Source: Bryobacteraceae bacterium
GTDB lineage: Bacteria; Acidobacteriota; Terriglobia; Bryobacterales; Bryobacteraceae
Assembly (NCBI GenBank): GCA_030041495.1
Contig: JASHNT010000084.1
Location: 124,001-188,000 of the forward strand
Direction: 5' to 3'
DNA length: 64,000 bases
Part shown: positions 8,306-18,270 of the stretch, piece by piece
Position numbering within the stretch: position 1 is the stretch's first letter
How the letters are laid out: the number at the start of each line of letters is the position of its first letter
Position numbers and translations under genes: made by a program
The notes under the pieces: model-generated
What the model was told of the DNA's origin: nothing
The model's database searches: none
Seen by the model: the letters and a program-made list of their open reading frames with translations, nothing else

Positions 8306-10774
8306 TTACTCCTCCCGCAAAGTTGAAGCCGGATCGAGGCGGATCGCCCGCAAAGCAGGCAAGACCGCGGCGGCGAGTCCCAGCGCCAGCAGCAGCGCCA
8401 GGGCAAGCACGGCCGTCTCCGTATCAAATGGCTGGACTCCGTACAGCAGACTCCGCACCCACCTTCCGGCCAACCGCGAAATCGCCGCACCTGCTACGAT
8501 CCCGCCGACGAGCGCTGGAAGCGCCCGCCTCGCCACCAGCCAGATGACGCACCTCGGCTCTGCGCCCAAGGCCATTCGCAATCCGATTTCGCGCCGCCGC
8601 CGCGAAACAAAGTGCCCCAGGATGCCGTATAGGCCGGCTGCGGTCAGAGCCATCGCGAACACGCCGAAACCCGAAGCCAGCGAGGCCAGCAGACGCTCCT
8701 GCCATAGCGACCGATCCACTTCTTCGGAGAGCGTCTCCCGTTCGTACACGGGCACCTGCGGATCGATCGATTGAAGCAACGCTCGAACCGGCGCGAACAA
8801 CTGCTTGGGGTCGCCGTGCGCACGCAGGTGCAGCTCGAAAGTGTTCGGATACGAGTTGGGGCCGAATTGATAGCTGTAGAGTATCGGCGGCGGAGTCTCG
8901 CGCAAGGAACGGTAGTTGGTGTCGTTGACCACCCCAATGATCTCGTACTCCGGTTGGACGAAACTCCTGCCCGCCGCAAACTGCTTGCCTAGCGGGTCCC
9001 GGCCGGCGAGGAATTTGTGCACGAAAGCTTCATTCACCACCACGCGCATGACCTTGTCCGGCTCAGAGCGGTCTGCCTCCGTCAATTCGCGGCCGGCGAG
9101 CAGATGCATACCCATTACTTCGAAATAATCGGGACTGACGGACATGGTGCTCGTGTTGGGCAGGCCATCTCCCTGCTGGCCCGGGAAAACGATCCAGCTT
9201 ACCAGGCCGATTCCGCGCATCAGGGCTCGATTGGCGATCGCCGCGCTCTCCACGCCCGGCAGCAATCGCGCGCTTTCGAGGAGGCGTCGCTGAAATTGCC
9301 AGGTTTGATCGCCATCGTAACCGCGCACGTGAGGATCGATGGAGAAGATGGCGACGCGGCTCGCGTCAAAGCCGGTGTTCACATCCCGCAGATTGGAAAA
9401 AGTCCGCAGCATCAGATCCGCTCCGGTCAGCAACAAGGTGCATAGGGCAACCTGGAGGCCGCAAAGAAGCGCTTGAAAGCGTGCGTGGCGGCGGTCACTA
9501 ATGGAGGTCTTGAGCGCCAGGGTAAGGTCCTCGCGCGAGGCGCGCCAGATCGGAGCCAGGGCGGAGAAAATCGCGGCCAGCGCGCAGATGGCGATCGAAA
9601 ACGCGATCACTCTGGAATCGGGACGAAGATCGAGCGTTAGACTGCGCAACTCGGCAGGGTCTTCGCCGATTCCCCGCGCCGGCGGCAGCCAGTGGGCGAC
9701 GAAGGGAATACCGGCATACGCCGCGGCGATTCCAACTGTCCCACCGATCACGGCTAGAAGAAGGCTCTCGGTGAAACGTTGAATGGCAATGCTTCCACGG
9801 CTCGCGCCCATCGCCAGGCGCACCGCGGTTTCCTTTTCGCGCGCGCTTGCCCGAGCCAGAAGCAGCCCTCCCACGTTCGCCGAGACCAGCATCAGCAGCA
9901 GGCCGGCTCCGGCGAGCATCAGCACCAAAGCAGTTCGAGATTGATCTCGCAGCGGCGAGAGGCCATTTGCAGTGGATCGCACTTCCAGGCGGCCATCGAT
10001 CCGGCCCGCGTGGTTCTGGGGATGCATCGCGGCGTCATCCGCCATGTATCGGGTCCACAGCGCCGCAGTTTCCTGCTCGCTTTGCGCGCGCAACACTCCC
10101 GGCCGCAGCCGAGCCGTGATCTCCAGAACGTAGTTATCCAGGCTCGGATGCGGAGAGCCGGAGAACTCGAGCATGCTTTGATAGGGAATCCAGAGATCCG
10201 CGCCGCTATCGACCACGGTTCCCGTGAACCCCTCACGCGTGATACCGACGACCTGGAAAGGATGGCCTTGCAAACGAACCGTCCTGCCGAGCACGCCGGG
10301 ATCGCGGCCGAAACTGCTCGACCAGTAGGCATACGAAAGCACGGCGACGTTCTCGTCGCCCTCGCGAAGCACCCGGCCGAGCAGAGGCTCGACGCCGAGG
10401 TCGCTGAAGTAGTTGCCGGTAACACAGTGCGGGTGTACACGCTCGGCCGGGCCTGAGCCGCGGTCGAGCGCGAGGGTCAGCTCCATGTGCCCAACCGCCT
10501 TAAACAGCGTTGTGGATCGTGCGGCAAGCACTTTAAAGAACGGATAGTCGAAGTAAGGGTACGCGGGAAGGCGCGGACGAATCTCAAAAAGCTGCACCAG
10601 ATTCTGTGGGTCTCGCAGGGGCAATAGGCGAAACAGCAGTGCATCGGCGAAGGCGAAAATCTGCGTATTCGCCGCGATACCCATGGCGATCAGCAGGCAG
10701 GCAACCGCGAAGAATGCGGGCGAGCGGCGGAACTGCCGCACGGCATAGCGGAGATCGCGCAGGAGCGCTTCCAT
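8306..10774 (-). CDS. ADOP-type ABC transporter permease, first of tandem pair
   Basis: An 822-residue permease opening [22 protein letters not shown] and ending [12 protein letters not shown], the ADOP terminal signature. It has the duplicated FtsX/MacB_PCD layout: helix, periplasmic domain, three helices, central segment, second periplasmic domain, then helices. Like its downstream neighbour it lacks the N-terminal prefix. The two proteins differ substantially, so the tandem is not recent. It follows the secreted-protein gene 10795-11460 by 20 bp in a probable three-gene operon. ADOP proteins have no known substrate. Confidence 0.9.
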   Translation of the reverse strand: MEALLRDLRYAVRQFRRSPAFFAVACLLIAMGIAANTQIFAFADALLFRLLPLRDPQNLVQLFEIRPRLPAYPYFDYPFFKVLAARSTTLFKAVGHMELTLALDRGSGPAERVHPHCVTGNYFSDLGVEPLLGRVLREGDENVAVLSYAYWSSSFGRDPGVLGRTVRLQGHPFQVVGITREGFTGTVVDSGADLWIPYQSMLEFSGSPHPSLDNYVLEITARLRPGVLRAQSEQETAALWTRYMADDAAMHPQNHAGRIDGRLEVRSTANGLSPLRDQSRTALVLMLAGAGLLLMLVSANVGGLLLARASAREKETAVRLAMGASRGSIAIQRFTESLLLAVIGGTVGIAAAYAGIPFVAHWLPPARGIGEDPAELRSLTLDLRPDSRVIAFSIAICALAAIFSALAPIWRASREDLTLALKTSISDRRHARFQALLCGLQVALCTLLLTGADLMLRTFSNLRDVNTGFDASRVAIFSIDPHVRGYDGDQTWQFQRRLLESARLLPGVESAAIANRALMRGIGLVSWIVFPGQQGDGLPNTSTMSVSPDYFEVMGMHLLAGRELTEADRSEPDKVMRVVVNEAFVHKFLAGRDPLGKQFAAGRSFVQPEYEIIGVVNDTNYRSLRETPPPILYSYQFGPNSYPNTFELHLRAHGDPKQLFAPVRALLQSIDPQVPVYERETLSEEVDRSLWQERLLASLASGFGVFAMALTAAGLYGILGHFVSRRRREIGLRMALGAEPRCVIWLVARRALPALVGGIVAGAAISRLAGRWVRSLLYGVQPFDTETAVLALALLLALGLAAAVLPALRAIRLDPASTLREE

Positions 10775-10794
10775 TTCTGTCCTATTTTCGACGT

Positions 10795-11460
10795 TTAGCG
10801 CCGCGAAGGGTTAGGCGAAAGCGCTTCCACCGGGAATACGAACTCCTCCGCGGCTTCACTCACGATGAATCTTCCAGCCCCTAAGGGCTTTCCGCCGGCG
10901 GCGTAGAACACCGCGCCGTCGGTCGATTGGCCCGGCCCCAACCGCGCCGGCGCCAGCACGATCGCCGAAGCCGTCGCCGCCGCTTTGAGCTTGTTCGAGC
11001 CGGTTGCCACCAGCGCATCCTGCCGCCGCGATTCGTAGCCGTTGGTCGAATGCAGGCGCAGATTGCCGTAGAGCGTGTCCTCATATGCCACCACCAGCCT
11101 GGCGGCATCGTTCCGGCTGCCCTTTTTCATCAGCGTGTCTACCACGTCATGCGCACCTAAGGCCGGGACGACGGAGCCGTCCTCCCGCTCAAATCGGAAA
11201 TCTTCCGGCTTGACCTCCCAAGCCACGGTCGAGCCATTGGTGATCGCGACCTGGTAAATGATCCAATCGTGCACCTTCGCCTGCAGAGGCGCGATCATGA
11301 TGGTGACTCCCCCGCGAGAGAGGGCCTGGTACTTCAGCCCGTTCGATTCGTAGGAGATCACCTGCGCGCGCGCCGGCGCGAGGGTCCAGGTCACGGCCGT
11401 AGCGCCAAGAGCCAGGGCCGGAAACAGGAAAGAACGCGCGGCTCTACGCCTCCACACCAT
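10795..11460 (-). CDS. Secreted protein of unknown function
   Basis: From ATG 11460 it is 221 residues. A basic M-V-W-R-R-R-A-A-R is followed by a hydrophobic core and an A-P-A-R-A-Q signal peptidase I site near residue 33. The mature part looks beta-rich (S-Y-E-S-N-G-L-K-Y, V-T-I-M-I-A-P-L, Y-Q-V-A-I-T-N-G-S), suggestive of a small beta-sandwich. The region 118-180 carries E-D-T-L-Y-G-N-L-R-L and L-A-P-A-R-L-G-P-G-Q-S-T-D-G-A-V-F-Y, resembling proteins with a DUF4352-like or copper-chaperone-like fold, but I cannot assign a family. It heads the operon with the two ADOP permeases. Residues upstream of this Met in the open frame are not signal-like and were excluded. Confidence 0.7.
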   Translation of the reverse strand: MVWRRRAARSFLFPALALGATAVTWTLAPARAQVISYESNGLKYQALSRGGVTIMIAPLQAKVHDWIIYQVAITNGSTVAWEVKPEDFRFEREDGSVVPALGAHDVVDTLMKKGSRNDAARLVVAYEDTLYGNLRLHSTNGYESRRQDALVATGSNKLKAAATASAIVLAPARLGPGQSTDGAVFYAAGGKPLGAGRFIVSEAAEEFVFPVEALSPNPSRR

Positions 11461-11524
11461 ACAACTCCATTCTATAAACTGCGGGCATATAGACTGCTGG
11501 CGGGATATAACTGCGGATGACTTT

Positions 11525-12643
11525 TTAGAGACGAAGGAATTCGCGCAGTGCGGCATCGATGCGCTCGCAGGCATGACCGTCGCCGTAGGGGTTGTGAATT
11601 CGCGCCATGCGCGCGTATGCTTCCGGACGGTCCAGCAGCGCGCTAGTCTCGGCGGCAATTCGCCCGACATCGGTGCCCACCAGCCTCACTGTCCCGGCTT
11701 CGACGGCTTCCGGCCGCTCGGTTTTTTCGCGAAGGACAAGGATTGGCTTACCAAGCGAAGGCCCCTCTTCCTGGATCCCTCCGGAGTCGGTGAGGATGAG
11801 ATACGCCCGCCGCATCAAGTCCACGAACCGGACGTAGTCGAGCGGCTCCAGCAACGTGATATTCCGATGGCCACGCAGGTAGCGGTCCACGGGCTCTTGC
11901 ACCCGCGGATTGGGATGCACGGGGTAGACCAGTTGCACGTCGTCACGATTCGCGATGGCCGCCAGAGCGCGGCAGATGCGCTCAAAGCCTTCGCCAAAGC
12001 TTTCGCGGCGGTGCGCGGTCACCAGAATCATACGTTTGCCTGCGTCAAGATACGGCGCCGCCGGCGCGACCATTTCGCCCCGCTCCAGCCGGTCGCGCAC
12101 GTACAACACTGCGTCGATGCCGGTGTTGCCGGTGACCCAGACGTTGCTCGTACTACCCTCCATGGCGAGATTGTCCGCGGCGCGCTCGGTCGCCGCGAAA
12201 TGCAACGCGGTCAGACGCGCGGCAAGCACGCGGTTCATCTCCTCCGGGAAAGGCTGGCGAAGGTCGCCGGTGCGCAATCCGGCTTCGACGTGCGCTACGG
12301 GAACACCAGCATAGAATGCCGCCAGCGCGCCGCACAGAGTGGTGGTGGTATCGCCCTGAACTATCGCCACCTCAGGCTGGGCGTCCTTAAATACCGGCTC
12401 CAGCGCGCCGAGAATACGTGAGGTGGACTGATACAGCGTCTGGCCCGGCTGCATTGCGTCGAGATCGTAATCCGGCCGGATCGCGAATGCGGCCAATACC
12501 TGGTCCAGCATGTCGCGGTGCTGGGCCGTCACGCATACGCGCACGCGGAACCGTTCGGGCGCTTGCTGCAAGCGCAGGATCAGCGGGCAGAGCTTGATCG
12601 CCTCAGGGCGGGTTCCGAAGATGAAGAGAATCGTCCGCGGCAT
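11525..12643 (-). CDS. wecB: UDP-N-acetylglucosamine 2-epimerase (non-hydrolysing)
   Basis: At 372 residues it matches the WecB family. It begins with F-I-F-G-T-R-P-E-A-I-K-L and carries V-Q-G-D-T-T-T, V-A-H-V-E-A-G-L-R, P-E-E-M-N-R, V-T-A-H-R-R-E-S-F-G and D-S-G-G-I-Q-E-E-G-P, the nucleotide and active-site stretches. The enzyme converts UDP-GlcNAc to UDP-ManNAc for surface polysaccharides. With the nucleotide-sugar dehydrogenase at 16962-18263 it could supply UDP-ManNAcA. Divergent from the methyltransferase-glycosyltransferase gene, with 69 bp between starts. Confidence 0.95.
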   Translation of the reverse strand: MPRTILFIFGTRPEAIKLCPLILRLQQAPERFRVRVCVTAQHRDMLDQVLAAFAIRPDYDLDAMQPGQTLYQSTSRILGALEPVFKDAQPEVAIVQGDTTTTLCGALAAFYAGVPVAHVEAGLRTGDLRQPFPEEMNRVLAARLTALHFAATERAADNLAMEGSTSNVWVTGNTGIDAVLYVRDRLERGEMVAPAAPYLDAGKRMILVTAHRRESFGEGFERICRALAAIANRDDVQLVYPVHPNPRVQEPVDRYLRGHRNITLLEPLDYVRFVDLMRRAYLILTDSGGIQEEGPSLGKPILVLREKTERPEAVEAGTVRLVGTDVGRIAAETSALLDRPEAYARMARIHNPYGDGHACERIDAALREFLRL

Positions 12644-12682
12644 GGTCTCGTACTAGGGTTTCACAGGTTAGGCGCGCGCATC

Positions 12683-12698
12683 TGGCGCGCCCCTTGCT
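12683..12698 (+). promoter_or_regulatory. Candidate sigma-54 promoter
   Basis: TGGCGCGCCCCTTGCT matches the -24/-12 consensus TGGCACG-N4-TTGCW at every fixed position but one (G for A), with the essential GG and GC dinucleotides 10 bp apart. Transcription would begin about 12709-12711, only a few bases before the GTG start at 12713, so the mRNA would be nearly leaderless. A sigma-54 activator gene lies at 20068-21126. Confidence 0.5.
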
Positions 12699-12712
12699 GT
12701 ATCCTCGCTAGT

Positions 12713-14140
12713 GTGACCGAACTCCAAGCCGCGCACACACAAGCGCGTGCGCACTACTGGGATGAGTACGCGGGAAGCCCCAAGCGGTGGGAACGCTTTC
12801 GCAGCTATTACCGGAAGCGGCTGATCGAAATCTACAAATTCCTGGTTCCTCCGGGAATGAAGGTCCTGGAAATCGGGTGCGGGCGCGGAGACCTGCTGGC
12901 CGCGCTCAAGCCTTCCCACGGCGCGGGCGTCGACATTTCCCGCAAGATGATCGAACAAGCGCGAGCCGCTCATCCCGCTCTCTGCTTTCATCTCCAGGAC
13001 GCTCATGCGTTCGCATTTTCCGAGAAATTCGATTTTATTATTTTGTCCGATGTTGTGAATGACCTATGGGATGTGCAGCAGGTTCTGGAAACGATTTCGC
13101 GCCACTGCCACGGCGAAACGCGCATTCTTTTCAATTTTTACAGCCGATTGTGGGAAATTCCGCGCCGCGTGGCGGAAGCGTGCGGGCTGGTGAAGCCGCA
13201 ACTTACGCAGAACTGGCTGACCGCGCCCGACCTGGCGAACCTTCTCTACCTGGCGGAATTCGAGGTCATCCGTGTCTCGCACGAAATCATGTGGCCCGTG
13301 CGCATGCCCTTGATCGATGCGTTGTGCAATCACTATCTGGTCAAGCTGTGGCCGTTTCGCGAGCTCGGCATTACCAACTTCTTGATCGCGCGTCCCAATC
13401 CGCAGCCGTGCCCCGGTCCCGAGCCCATCGTCAGCGTGGTGGTTCCGGCACGCAATGAATCCGGCAATATCGCCAACATTCTTGATCGAGTGCCCGAGAT
13501 GGGCGGAGGCACTGAGCTCATTTTTGTTGAAGGCCACTCGCAAGATGACACCTGGGATCGGATTCAAAACGAGATGAGCCTGCGCGCGCGCCCCCGCACC
13601 GTGGCGATGCAGCAGACCGGCAAGGGCAAAGGCGATGCCGTGCGGCTCGGCTTCGCCAAAGCGACCGGGGAACTGCTGATGATCCTCGACGCCGACCTGA
13701 CCGTCCTACCGGAGGACCTACCCCGCTTTTACGAAGCCTGGCACTCGGGCAAGGGCGATTTCATCAACGGCGTCCGGCTGGTTTATCCCATGCAAGAAGG
13801 CAGCATGCGGTTCTTCAATCTGCTGGGCAATAAGTTCTTCAGCCTGGCGTTCAGTTGGCTGCTAGGACAGAGCATCAAGGATACTTTGTGCGGGACGAAA
13901 GTACTCAGCCGCCGGCATTACGAAACCATCGCCGCCAATCGCGCGTATTTCGGGGGTCTCGACCCTTTCGGCGATTTCGACTTGATCTTCGGAGCCGCGA
14001 AGATCAACTTAAAGATGCTGGACCTGCCCATCCGCTACCGCCAGCGCACCTACGGGGAAACCAACATCCAGCGCTGGCGTCACGGCCTCTTGCTGCTGCG
14101 CATGGTGATGCTGGCCATGCGGCGGATCAAATTCGTCTGA
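12713..14140 (+). CDS. SAM methyltransferase-family 2 glycosyltransferase fusion
   Basis: A 475-residue two-domain protein. Residues about 48-225 are a class I methyltransferase: V-L-E-I-G-C-G-R-G-D-L-L at 51-62, G-V-D-I-S at 72-76, and I-L-S-D-V-V-N-D. Residues about 239-475 are a GT-A glycosyltransferase: S-V-V-V-P-A-R-N-E-S-G-N-I, then D-A-D-L-T at 326-330 as the DxD metal site, and a Q-R-T-Y-G-E-T-N-I end as in polyprenyl-phosphate sugar transferases. The GTG start at 12713 follows the last gap before protein-like sequence; no Shine-Dalgarno is visible. It is 73 bp before gmd and likely acts on a surface glycan or lipid carrier; the acceptor is unknown. Confidence 0.88.
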   Translation: MTELQAAHTQARAHYWDEYAGSPKRWERFRSYYRKRLIEIYKFLVPPGMKVLEIGCGRGDLLAALKPSHGAGVDISRKMIEQARAAHPALCFHLQDAHAFAFSEKFDFIILSDVVNDLWDVQQVLETISRHCHGETRILFNFYSRLWEIPRRVAEACGLVKPQLTQNWLTAPDLANLLYLAEFEVIRVSHEIMWPVRMPLIDALCNHYLVKLWPFRELGITNFLIARPNPQPCPGPEPIVSVVVPARNESGNIANILDRVPEMGGGTELIFVEGHSQDDTWDRIQNEMSLRARPRTVAMQQTGKGKGDAVRLGFAKATGELLMILDADLTVLPEDLPRFYEAWHSGKGDFINGVRLVYPMQEGSMRFFNLLGNKFFSLAFSWLLGQSIKDTLCGTKVLSRRHYETIAANRAYFGGLDPFGDFDLIFGAAKINLKMLDLPIRYRQRTYGETNIQRWRHGLLLLRMVMLAMRRIKFV

Positions 14141-14213
14141 CCCTTTGTGTGGCGACCGTCTGGGCAGCCGCGCGGTAAACTTGTAGCGGCATGGAACAAG
14201 CGAGAGGTCACAT

Positions 14214-15257
14214 TTGAAGCGAGCCTTGATTACCGGCATCACCGGCCAGGACGGATCGTTTCTTGCGGAGCTGCTTTTAGCCAAGGGTTACCAGGTACAC
14301 GGCATCGTGCGCCGCGCCTCTACGTTCAACACCGAGCGGCTGGCGCCAATCTATCATGACCGGCACGAAGCCGGCGCGGCCCTGTTTCTGCACTATGGAG
14401 ACGTGTCCGATGGCGCGGGTTTCCGGCGAGTGCTGGACCTGGCGCATCCTGAAGAGATCTACAATCTCGCGGCTCAATCCCACGTGCGCGTCAGCTTCGA
14501 TCAGGCCGAATACACCGCTGACGTCGTCGCCACTGGCACCTTGCGTATCCTAGAGGCGGTTCGGGATTATGCAGCGCGCGGCAACGCCGCGAGATTCTAC
14601 CAAGCGGGTTCGTCGGAAATGTTCGGCGCGGCTTCGCCCCCGCAAAGCGAGGCCACGCCATTCTATCCGCGCAGTCCGTACGCCGCAAGCAAAGTGGCCG
14701 CGCACTGGTACTCCGTGAACTACCGCGAAGCCTACGGGTTGTTCATCGCCAACGGGATTTTGTTCAATCACGAATCTCCGCGGCGCGGCGAAACTTTCGT
14801 GACACGAAAAATCACTCGCGGGCTGGCGCGCATCACGCTGGGCTTGCAATCCAAGCTGTATCTGGGCAATTTGGAGGCGCGACGCGATTGGGGCTACGCG
14901 GGGGATTACGTGGAAGCGATATGGCGGATCCTCCAGCAACCGCAGCCGGAGGATTTCGTCATCGCCACCGGCGAATCGCATTCCGTGCGCGAATTCCTGG
15001 ATCTGGCCGGCGCGCACTGCGGCCTGGATTGGACCAAGCACGTGGAAACCGACCCGCGTTACTTCCGGCCAACGGAAGTCAACGCGCTGTGCGGCGACGC
15101 GTCGAAGGCCCGGTCGCGCCTGGGCTGGGAGCCTCGTGTCTCGTTCGAGGAGCTGGTGAAGATGATGGTAGATCACGACCTTGAGCTGGCGCGCCAGGAA
15201 CGGACACTCACCTCGGCGGGTCACAAAGTGATCGAGCGCGGCGTCGCCCAGCCGTAA
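14214..15257 (+). CDS. gmd: GDP-mannose 4,6-dehydratase
   Basis: A 347-residue extended SDR with a TTG start preceded by GAGAGG. The Rossmann motif G-I-T-G-Q-D-G is at residues 8-14, the R-R-A-S-T-F-N-T stretch typical of Gmd at 33-40, and the catalytic Tyr156 and Lys160 (Y-A-A-S-K). [20 protein letters not shown] is the family's substrate-loop signature, and [12 protein letters not shown] follows. It makes GDP-4-keto-6-deoxymannose, the precursor of GDP-fucose, GDP-rhamnose or related 6-deoxyhexoses. No fucose synthase is in the window. Convergent with the FAD oxidoreductase, 8 bp apart. Confidence 0.96.
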   Translation: MKRALITGITGQDGSFLAELLLAKGYQVHGIVRRASTFNTERLAPIYHDRHEAGAALFLHYGDVSDGAGFRRVLDLAHPEEIYNLAAQSHVRVSFDQAEYTADVVATGTLRILEAVRDYAARGNAARFYQAGSSEMFGAASPPQSEATPFYPRSPYAASKVAAHWYSVNYREAYGLFIANGILFNHESPRRGETFVTRKITRGLARITLGLQSKLYLGNLEARRDWGYAGDYVEAIWRILQQPQPEDFVIATGESHSVREFLDLAGAHCGLDWTKHVETDPRYFRPTEVNALCGDASKARSRLGWEPRVSFEELVKMMVDHDLELARQERTLTSAGHKVIERGVAQP

Positions 15258-15265
15258 CCCTAGCG

Positions 15266-16888
15266 CTATATCTCTCCGGCCTCGAAAGAGGCGCTCTTCC
15301 CACCGCGGGAAGCCGACTCTTCGTGGTAATGCGTTTCCGTATTCACTTCCCACAGATCGCTTTTGTCAGTGTCTCCCGCGATGATCTTGTCCACTGCCAT
15401 CATCGCCGTCAGCATGGAATGGTCCTGATTGTTGTAGCGGTGCATGCCATTGCGTCCCACCAGGAAGAGATTCTGGTAACGGTCTACATGCGCGCGAATT
15501 TCAGCGAATCTGTCGTACGTGCCGAAGTACGCAGGATACGTTTTCTCGACGCGATGCACGGTCCAATCCAGGACCTCGCTTTCGTCAACGATGCCGATCT
15601 TGCCCAACTCCTGGGCCGCGAGCTTAGCGGCCTGCTCTTCGGGCATTGTCCATATCGCATCGGTCTGGTTGCAGAAATACTCCAGTCCGAGCCACACGGT
15701 GTCCGGTTGAGCCACCATGTAGGGACTCCAATTATTGAAAATCTGCACTCGTCCAAGCCCCACGTCCGGCTCCTGAATATAAATCCAGTTGTCCGTCAAC
15801 AGCCGCTTGCCCTGCGGGCTGTCCTCGTGAATCTTCAACGACCGAACCAGCAGGCCGACGATCACAAAATCACGGTACACCAACCCGTCGGACACCTCCA
15901 GTACGTTGGCTGGCGGCGGCACGTCGAAGGCGCGCATCAACTCTTGGACCGGCGCGGAGGAGAAGAAGTAATCGCCCTCGAAGATTTCGGTGGCACCCGT
16001 TTCCGCGTTCAACGCCTCCACAGCCTTCACCCGCCAGCCGTCCGTCCGCAACCTCTGGACCGTGTATCCCAGGCGGATCTCACCGCCCATTTCACGAATC
16101 CGGCGGCCGGCTTCTTCCCACATCTGGCCGGGGCCGAGCTTCGGATAGAGGAACTGGTCGATCAGCGACGTCTCCGTGTCTTTTTGCGCGACGCCTCCGT
16201 CCCCGCTGCGTAGCCGCTTCTTCATCGCATGTTGGAGGGTTGAGGTCAGCGAGAGCCCCTTGATCCGCTGCGCGCCCCATTCCGCGCTGATCTGGTCGCA
16301 CGGCACTCCCCAGACTTTCTCGGTGTAGGACTTGAAGAAAGTAAGATAGAGCTCCCGTCCGAAACGGTTGATTAAGAATTGCTCCAACGTCCTCTCCTCT
16401 TTCAGAGGAAAGAGGGCGCTCCGCAGGTAGCTCAGACCGATCTTGAGCGCCCGCGCTAAGCCGAGCTTGACCAAGGTATCTTGGCTCAGTCGAATCGGGT
16501 AGTCGAAGAAACGCCGCAGATAATAGATCCGCGACTTGCGCGGCCGGATCAGCATCACGCGATCCTGCATACCCGGGTCGGCGGTCTTCTCCGGTGGAGT
16601 TATTGTACGCTCCATCTGGTGGTACTTGATAGCCACGGGCCCTTGCATCGAGGCAAGGGGCAAGGTGTTGAGCCACCATTGCATCACGCGGTCGGATTTG
16701 GAGAAGAAGCGGTGCCCTCCGACGTCCATCCGGTTGCCCTTGTAATTGACCGTCCGCGAAAGGCCGCCAAGGTACTGACTGTCTTTCTCCAACACGATCG
16801 GCCGGATGCCGGCCCGTGTCAGTAGTTCGTAAGCCGCCGTCAAACCGGCTGGACCCGCTCCTACGATGACCGCTCGTTGTTGCCCCAT
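15266..16888 (-). CDS. FAD/NAD(P)-dependent oxidoreductase (UDP-galactopyranose mutase/amine-oxidase-like)
   Basis: A 540-residue flavoprotein. The dinucleotide motif [16 protein letters not shown] is at the N-terminus, followed by V-L-E-K-D and G-G-L-S-R-T, then [10 protein letters not shown]. The C-terminus has [19 protein letters not shown], recalling UDP-galactopyranose mutase and protoporphyrinogen oxidase-like enzymes. Acidobacteria often carry such genes beside polysaccharide clusters. A role in modifying a surface sugar or lipid is likely from context, but the substrate cannot be read. It is 73 bp downstream of the dehydrogenase start region and on the same strand, possibly a separate transcription unit. 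Confidence 0.82.
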   Translation of the reverse strand: MGQQRAVIVGAGPAGLTAAYELLTRAGIRPIVLEKDSQYLGGLSRTVNYKGNRMDVGGHRFFSKSDRVMQWWLNTLPLASMQGPVAIKYHQMERTITPPEKTADPGMQDRVMLIRPRKSRIYYLRRFFDYPIRLSQDTLVKLGLARALKIGLSYLRSALFPLKEERTLEQFLINRFGRELYLTFFKSYTEKVWGVPCDQISAEWGAQRIKGLSLTSTLQHAMKKRLRSGDGGVAQKDTETSLIDQFLYPKLGPGQMWEEAGRRIREMGGEIRLGYTVQRLRTDGWRVKAVEALNAETGATEIFEGDYFFSSAPVQELMRAFDVPPPANVLEVSDGLVYRDFVIVGLLVRSLKIHEDSPQGKRLLTDNWIYIQEPDVGLGRVQIFNNWSPYMVAQPDTVWLGLEYFCNQTDAIWTMPEEQAAKLAAQELGKIGIVDESEVLDWTVHRVEKTYPAYFGTYDRFAEIRAHVDRYQNLFLVGRNGMHRYNNQDHSMLTAMMAVDKIIAGDTDKSDLWEVNTETHYHEESASRGGKSASFEAGEI

Positions 16889-16961
16889 CCGTTACGAACT
16901 GTCTCGGCTCAGGAAACGCGCTGGGCTGGGGATTTCCCGGCTTGACGCGTCCAAGGTTCGC

Positions 16962-18263
16962 CTACAGCCGAAAGATCTTCTCTGAGGTAACGCCCTTCAA
17001 TGCGTTGCGCGTGTCCACGATCAGCTTCGCCGACTTTGCCAGGCCTCCGTAATTGAAGCTCTTGTGATCCGTTACGATCACCACGCAATCCGCCGCCGAG
17101 GCTTTGGTTTCCGGGACGGCCTTCATCTCGATTCCATCAGAGTGGAGCTTTGGCACATACGGGTCGCTGTAGCTGACCTTGGCGCCCCGCTTTCCCAGAA
17201 GATGAATGATGTCCAGCGCCGGCGATTCGCGCACGTCATCAATATCGCGCTTATAGGCCACCCCCATTACGTGCACCTTGGAACCCTTCAGCGGTTTGGA
17301 ATGCTCGTTCAATGCGTTCTGGACTTTGTCTACAACGAAGTGCGGCATCTGCCCATTGATGTAGCCCGCGAGTTCGATAAACCGCGCTTCAATGCCCGCC
17401 TGCTTGGTCTTCCAGGAAAGATAGAAGGGATCGATGGGAATGCAATGCCCGCCCAATCCCGGGCCGGGATAAAACGGCATGAAGCCGAACGGCTTGGTGG
17501 CCGCAGCCTCGATCACCTCCCAGACATTGATGTCGATGCGGTCGCACATCAGCGCAATCTCGTTCACCAACCCGATGTTGATCATGCGGAACGTATTTTC
17601 CAGCAGCTTCACCATCTCCGCCACGCGCGTGGAAGATACCGGCACCACCTGATCCAGGGCCTTGCCGTAAAAGAGCGCACCTAGTTCGGTGCATCGCTTC
17701 GTAATCCCGCCGACCACCTTGGGGATATTCTTGGTCTGGAATCTTGCGTTGCCCGGATCCACGCGTTCCGGGGAAAAACACAGGAAGAAATCCTCACCCA
17801 CCTTCAAACCGCCAGTTTCAAACATCGGCAGCATCAATTCATCCGTGGTGCCGGGGTAAGTGGAGGATTCCAAAATCAGCAGCAGCCCCGCGTGAAAATG
17901 TTTGGCGATGTCTTCGCACGCCCGGACAATGTAGCTCATGTCCGGATCCTTGGTTTTACGCAGCGGCGTGGGAACCGCGATGTTGATCGTATCGAGTTTT
18001 TCGACCACCGAGAAATCCGCGGTGGCGCGAAGCTTGCCCGCCTTGATCAGCGGCTTCAGCACCGCCGTAGGAATGTCCTGCACATAAGACTCCCCGCGAT
18101 TGATAGCGTCCACTTTGTCCGCTAACACATCGATCCCCACTACGTTGAAACCGGCATGCGCCAGTTCCACCGCCAGCGGCAACCCCACATACCCCAATCC
18201 AACCACCCCGGTCAGCGCCTGGCGATCGTCGATCTTCCGGCGAAGTTTCTCGTACTGGTTCAT
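16962..18263 (-). CDS. Nucleotide-sugar 6-dehydrogenase (UDP-GlcNAc/UDP-ManNAc type)
   Basis: A 433-residue UDP-sugar dehydrogenase. The NAD motif G-L-G-Y-V-G-L-P-L is at residues 22-30; the catalytic Cys274 lies in G-G-H-C-I-P-I-D-P-F with the Y-L-S-W-K that marks the WbpA/WecC side of the family rather than UDP-glucose dehydrogenase. It oxidises C6 twice to give a UDP-N-acetylhexosaminuronic acid. WbpA-type activity on UDP-GlcNAc is my first choice, UDP-ManNAc the alternative given wecB nearby. Last gene of the pfkB-dapF-like-dehydrogenase operon, 7 bp after the previous stop. Confidence 0.92.
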   Translation of the reverse strand: MNQYEKLRRKIDDRQALTGVVGLGYVGLPLAVELAHAGFNVVGIDVLADKVDAINRGESYVQDIPTAVLKPLIKAGKLRATADFSVVEKLDTINIAVPTPLRKTKDPDMSYIVRACEDIAKHFHAGLLLILESSTYPGTTDELMLPMFETGGLKVGEDFFLCFSPERVDPGNARFQTKNIPKVVGGITKRCTELGALFYGKALDQVVPVSSTRVAEMVKLLENTFRMINIGLVNEIALMCDRIDINVWEVIEAAATKPFGFMPFYPGPGLGGHCIPIDPFYLSWKTKQAGIEARFIELAGYINGQMPHFVVDKVQNALNEHSKPLKGSKVHVMGVAYKRDIDDVRESPALDIIHLLGKRGAKVSYSDPYVPKLHSDGIEMKAVPETKASAADCVVIVTDHKSFNYGGLAKSAKLIVDTRNALKGVTSEKIFRL

Positions 18264-18270
18264 CGTTCAA

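Noticed and set aside
11573-12421. Open frame antisense to wecB
   Set aside because: Shadow frame; all family motifs are on the wecB strand.
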